64,000 nt of DNA from Telmatospirillum sp. GTDB lineage: Bacteria; Pseudomonadota; Alphaproteobacteria; Rhodospirillales; Magnetospirillaceae. The notes below the pieces were generated by a model. The model made no database searches and was not told where the DNA came from. It saw only the letters and a program-made list of their open reading frames with translations. The stretch lies in contig JARLJB010000375.1 in assembly GCA_031291415.1 (NCBI GenBank), forward strand, positions 21,978 through 85,977, in the 5' to 3' direction. Positions within the stretch are counted from its first letter, which is position 1, and each line of letters starts with the position of its first letter. Shown in pieces: positions 63,515-64,000 of the stretch. A program made the translations under genes and the position numbers.

Positions 63515-63630
63515 GCTGGTCTCCTTTTTCGGGCAAGTGATCTTCCGAGGGCAAGACAGACCCGTTCGAAGTGTTCACTCCAACGCTTACACGGAGCTTT
63601 GAGTGAAGGTTGGTGGAGACGCCGGCATTT

Positions 63631-63670
63631 ATGTCAGCGATTTTTCAAATATGTCAGTAATTTTTCAAAT
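63631..63670. repeat. two tandem 20-bp repeats upstream of flagellin 2
   Basis: atgtcagcgatttttcaaat (63631-63650) is followed directly by atgtcagtaatttttcaaat (63651-63670), differing at two positions. The repeat lies ~120-155 nt upstream of the flagellin 2 start, inside the AT-rich spacer to flagellin 3. It could be a pair of activator sites. Confidence 0.7.
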
Positions 63671-63752
63671 TTCATTTTTAGTTTATTTTTTCAAATGGAA
63701 TAACGCCAAATAGGATCAATCTTGGTACAAGATCGCCACCCATAAAAGACAA

Positions 63753-63776
63753 CAGCAGGAGCGTGGGCTCCTGCTG
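63753..63776 (-). terminator. intrinsic terminator of flagellin 3
   Basis: A 10-bp stem (cagcaggagc/gctcctgctg) with a 4-nt loop; T-rich tgtcttttatg follows on the minus strand. It is a near copy of the terminator at 62611. Confidence 0.82.
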
Positions 63777-63817
63777 CCATCCGACCAAAAGATCCGGTTT
63801 TGAATAACCGAAATCTG

Positions 63818-63845
63818 CCGTCTTGCCGTCACGACGGCAAGACGG
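63818..63845 (-). terminator. second hairpin just after flagellin 3
   Basis: ccgtcttgccgt (63818-63829) pairs with acggcaagacgg (63834-63845) around cacg, 16 nt after the flagellin 3 stop. The flagellin 2 copy lacks it. It may stabilise the mRNA 3' end. Confidence 0.6.
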
Positions 63846-63861
63846 AATGCCCCCGAAAACC

Positions 63862-64000
63862 TTACGACTGGATCAGACGCAGCAGTTCCTGCGGCAACTG
63901 AGAAGCCTGGGTCAAAGCGGCAACCGAGGCCTGGGTCTTGACGTCAGTCGACGACAGGGTGGATTTCACCTGCGCGACGTCGGCATCCAGCACCACCGAG
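63862..64000 (-). CDS. flagellin (third copy; only the C-terminal end in window)
   Basis: About 45 codons before the stop at 63862-63864 encode the flagellin C-terminal D0 helix: VAQVKSTLSSTDVKTQASVA then ALTQASQLPQELLRLIQS. The gene continues past the right edge. It is almost identical here to flagellin 2, with Arg for Lys near the end. Confidence 0.92.
   Translation of the reverse strand, partial: SVVLDADVAQVKSTLSSTDVKTQASVAALTQASQLPQELLRLIQS

Noticed and set aside
63515..63750. Sigma-54 or sigma-28 promoter for flagellin 2
   Set aside because: No match with correct -24/-12 spacing, and no good CTAAAG-N15-GCCGATAA-like pair was found.

Overview
This window looks like a chromosomal segment of a polar-flagellated, high-GC alphaproteobacterium, most likely in or near Rhodospirillales. 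The grounds are a class I lysyl-tRNA synthetase; CtrA and ChpT beside chemotaxis and flagellar genes; FliX divergent from flgI; an FlbD-type sigma-54 activator; FlhF/FlhG; and short flagellins beginning MPVISTNNAANAALNYLN. I cannot name the genus from sequence alone.

Layout. (1) Bases 1-10911, minus strand: one giant open frame of at least 3637 codons that leaves the left edge. It is built almost wholly of octapeptides of the type L-T-x-T-Q-I-x-A and is organised at three levels (24, 576 and 1152 bp). The many plus-strand frames here are shadows of it. (2) 10.9-11.6 kb: AT-richer spacer with a perfect 18-bp inverted repeat. (3) 11.6-27.5 kb: housekeeping block with lysS, a DinG/XPD-like helicase, a MipA/OmpV outer-membrane protein, a LexA-fold repressor lacking its catalytic Ser, a fused-permease ABC importer with its ATPase, a DUF952 protein, pyrD, a HAD-IIA hydrolase, nadK, moaA, an MgtC-family protein and chpT. 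(4) 27.6-33.2 kb, plus strand: chemotaxis operon cheA-cheW-cheY-cheB-cheR. (5) 33.4-36.4 kb, minus: flagellin, gmhA-like isomerase, ctrA. (6) 36.5-38.4 kb, plus: fliI-fliJ. (7) 59.5 down to 38.5 kb, minus: a long flagellar array in transcription order flgI, flgJ-like, flgN-like, flgK-like, fliK, fliF, fliG, fliH, fliN, flbD, flhA, flhF, flhG, a Pro/Thr-rich FliK-like protein and a J-domain/SH3 membrane protein. (8) 59.8-60.9 kb, plus: fliX, dksA. (9) 61.0-64.0 kb, minus: a TPR-glycosyltransferase-like protein, a second flagellin, and the C-terminal end of a third.

How the genes fit together. CheA/W/Y/B/R process chemosensory signals for the motor. ChpT and CtrA are the phosphorelay end and the master regulator that in alphaproteobacteria control early flagellar genes; a CtrA-like box lies between ctrA and fliI. 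FlbD, encoded in the flagellar array, should activate sigma-54 promoters. I find three good sigma-54 -24/-12 elements, upstream of the first flagellin, fliK and flgI. FlhF/FlhG set pole position and number, FliX couples assembly to FlbD, and the TPR/GT protein may modify flagellin.

The most unusual item is the giant hierarchical octad-repeat gene. Other oddities are the FlgK-like protein without a normal N-terminal domain, the extra FliK-like protein, the J-domain/zinc/TM/SH3 protein in the flagellar operon, the Ser-less S24 repressor, and a probable CTG start for fliJ.
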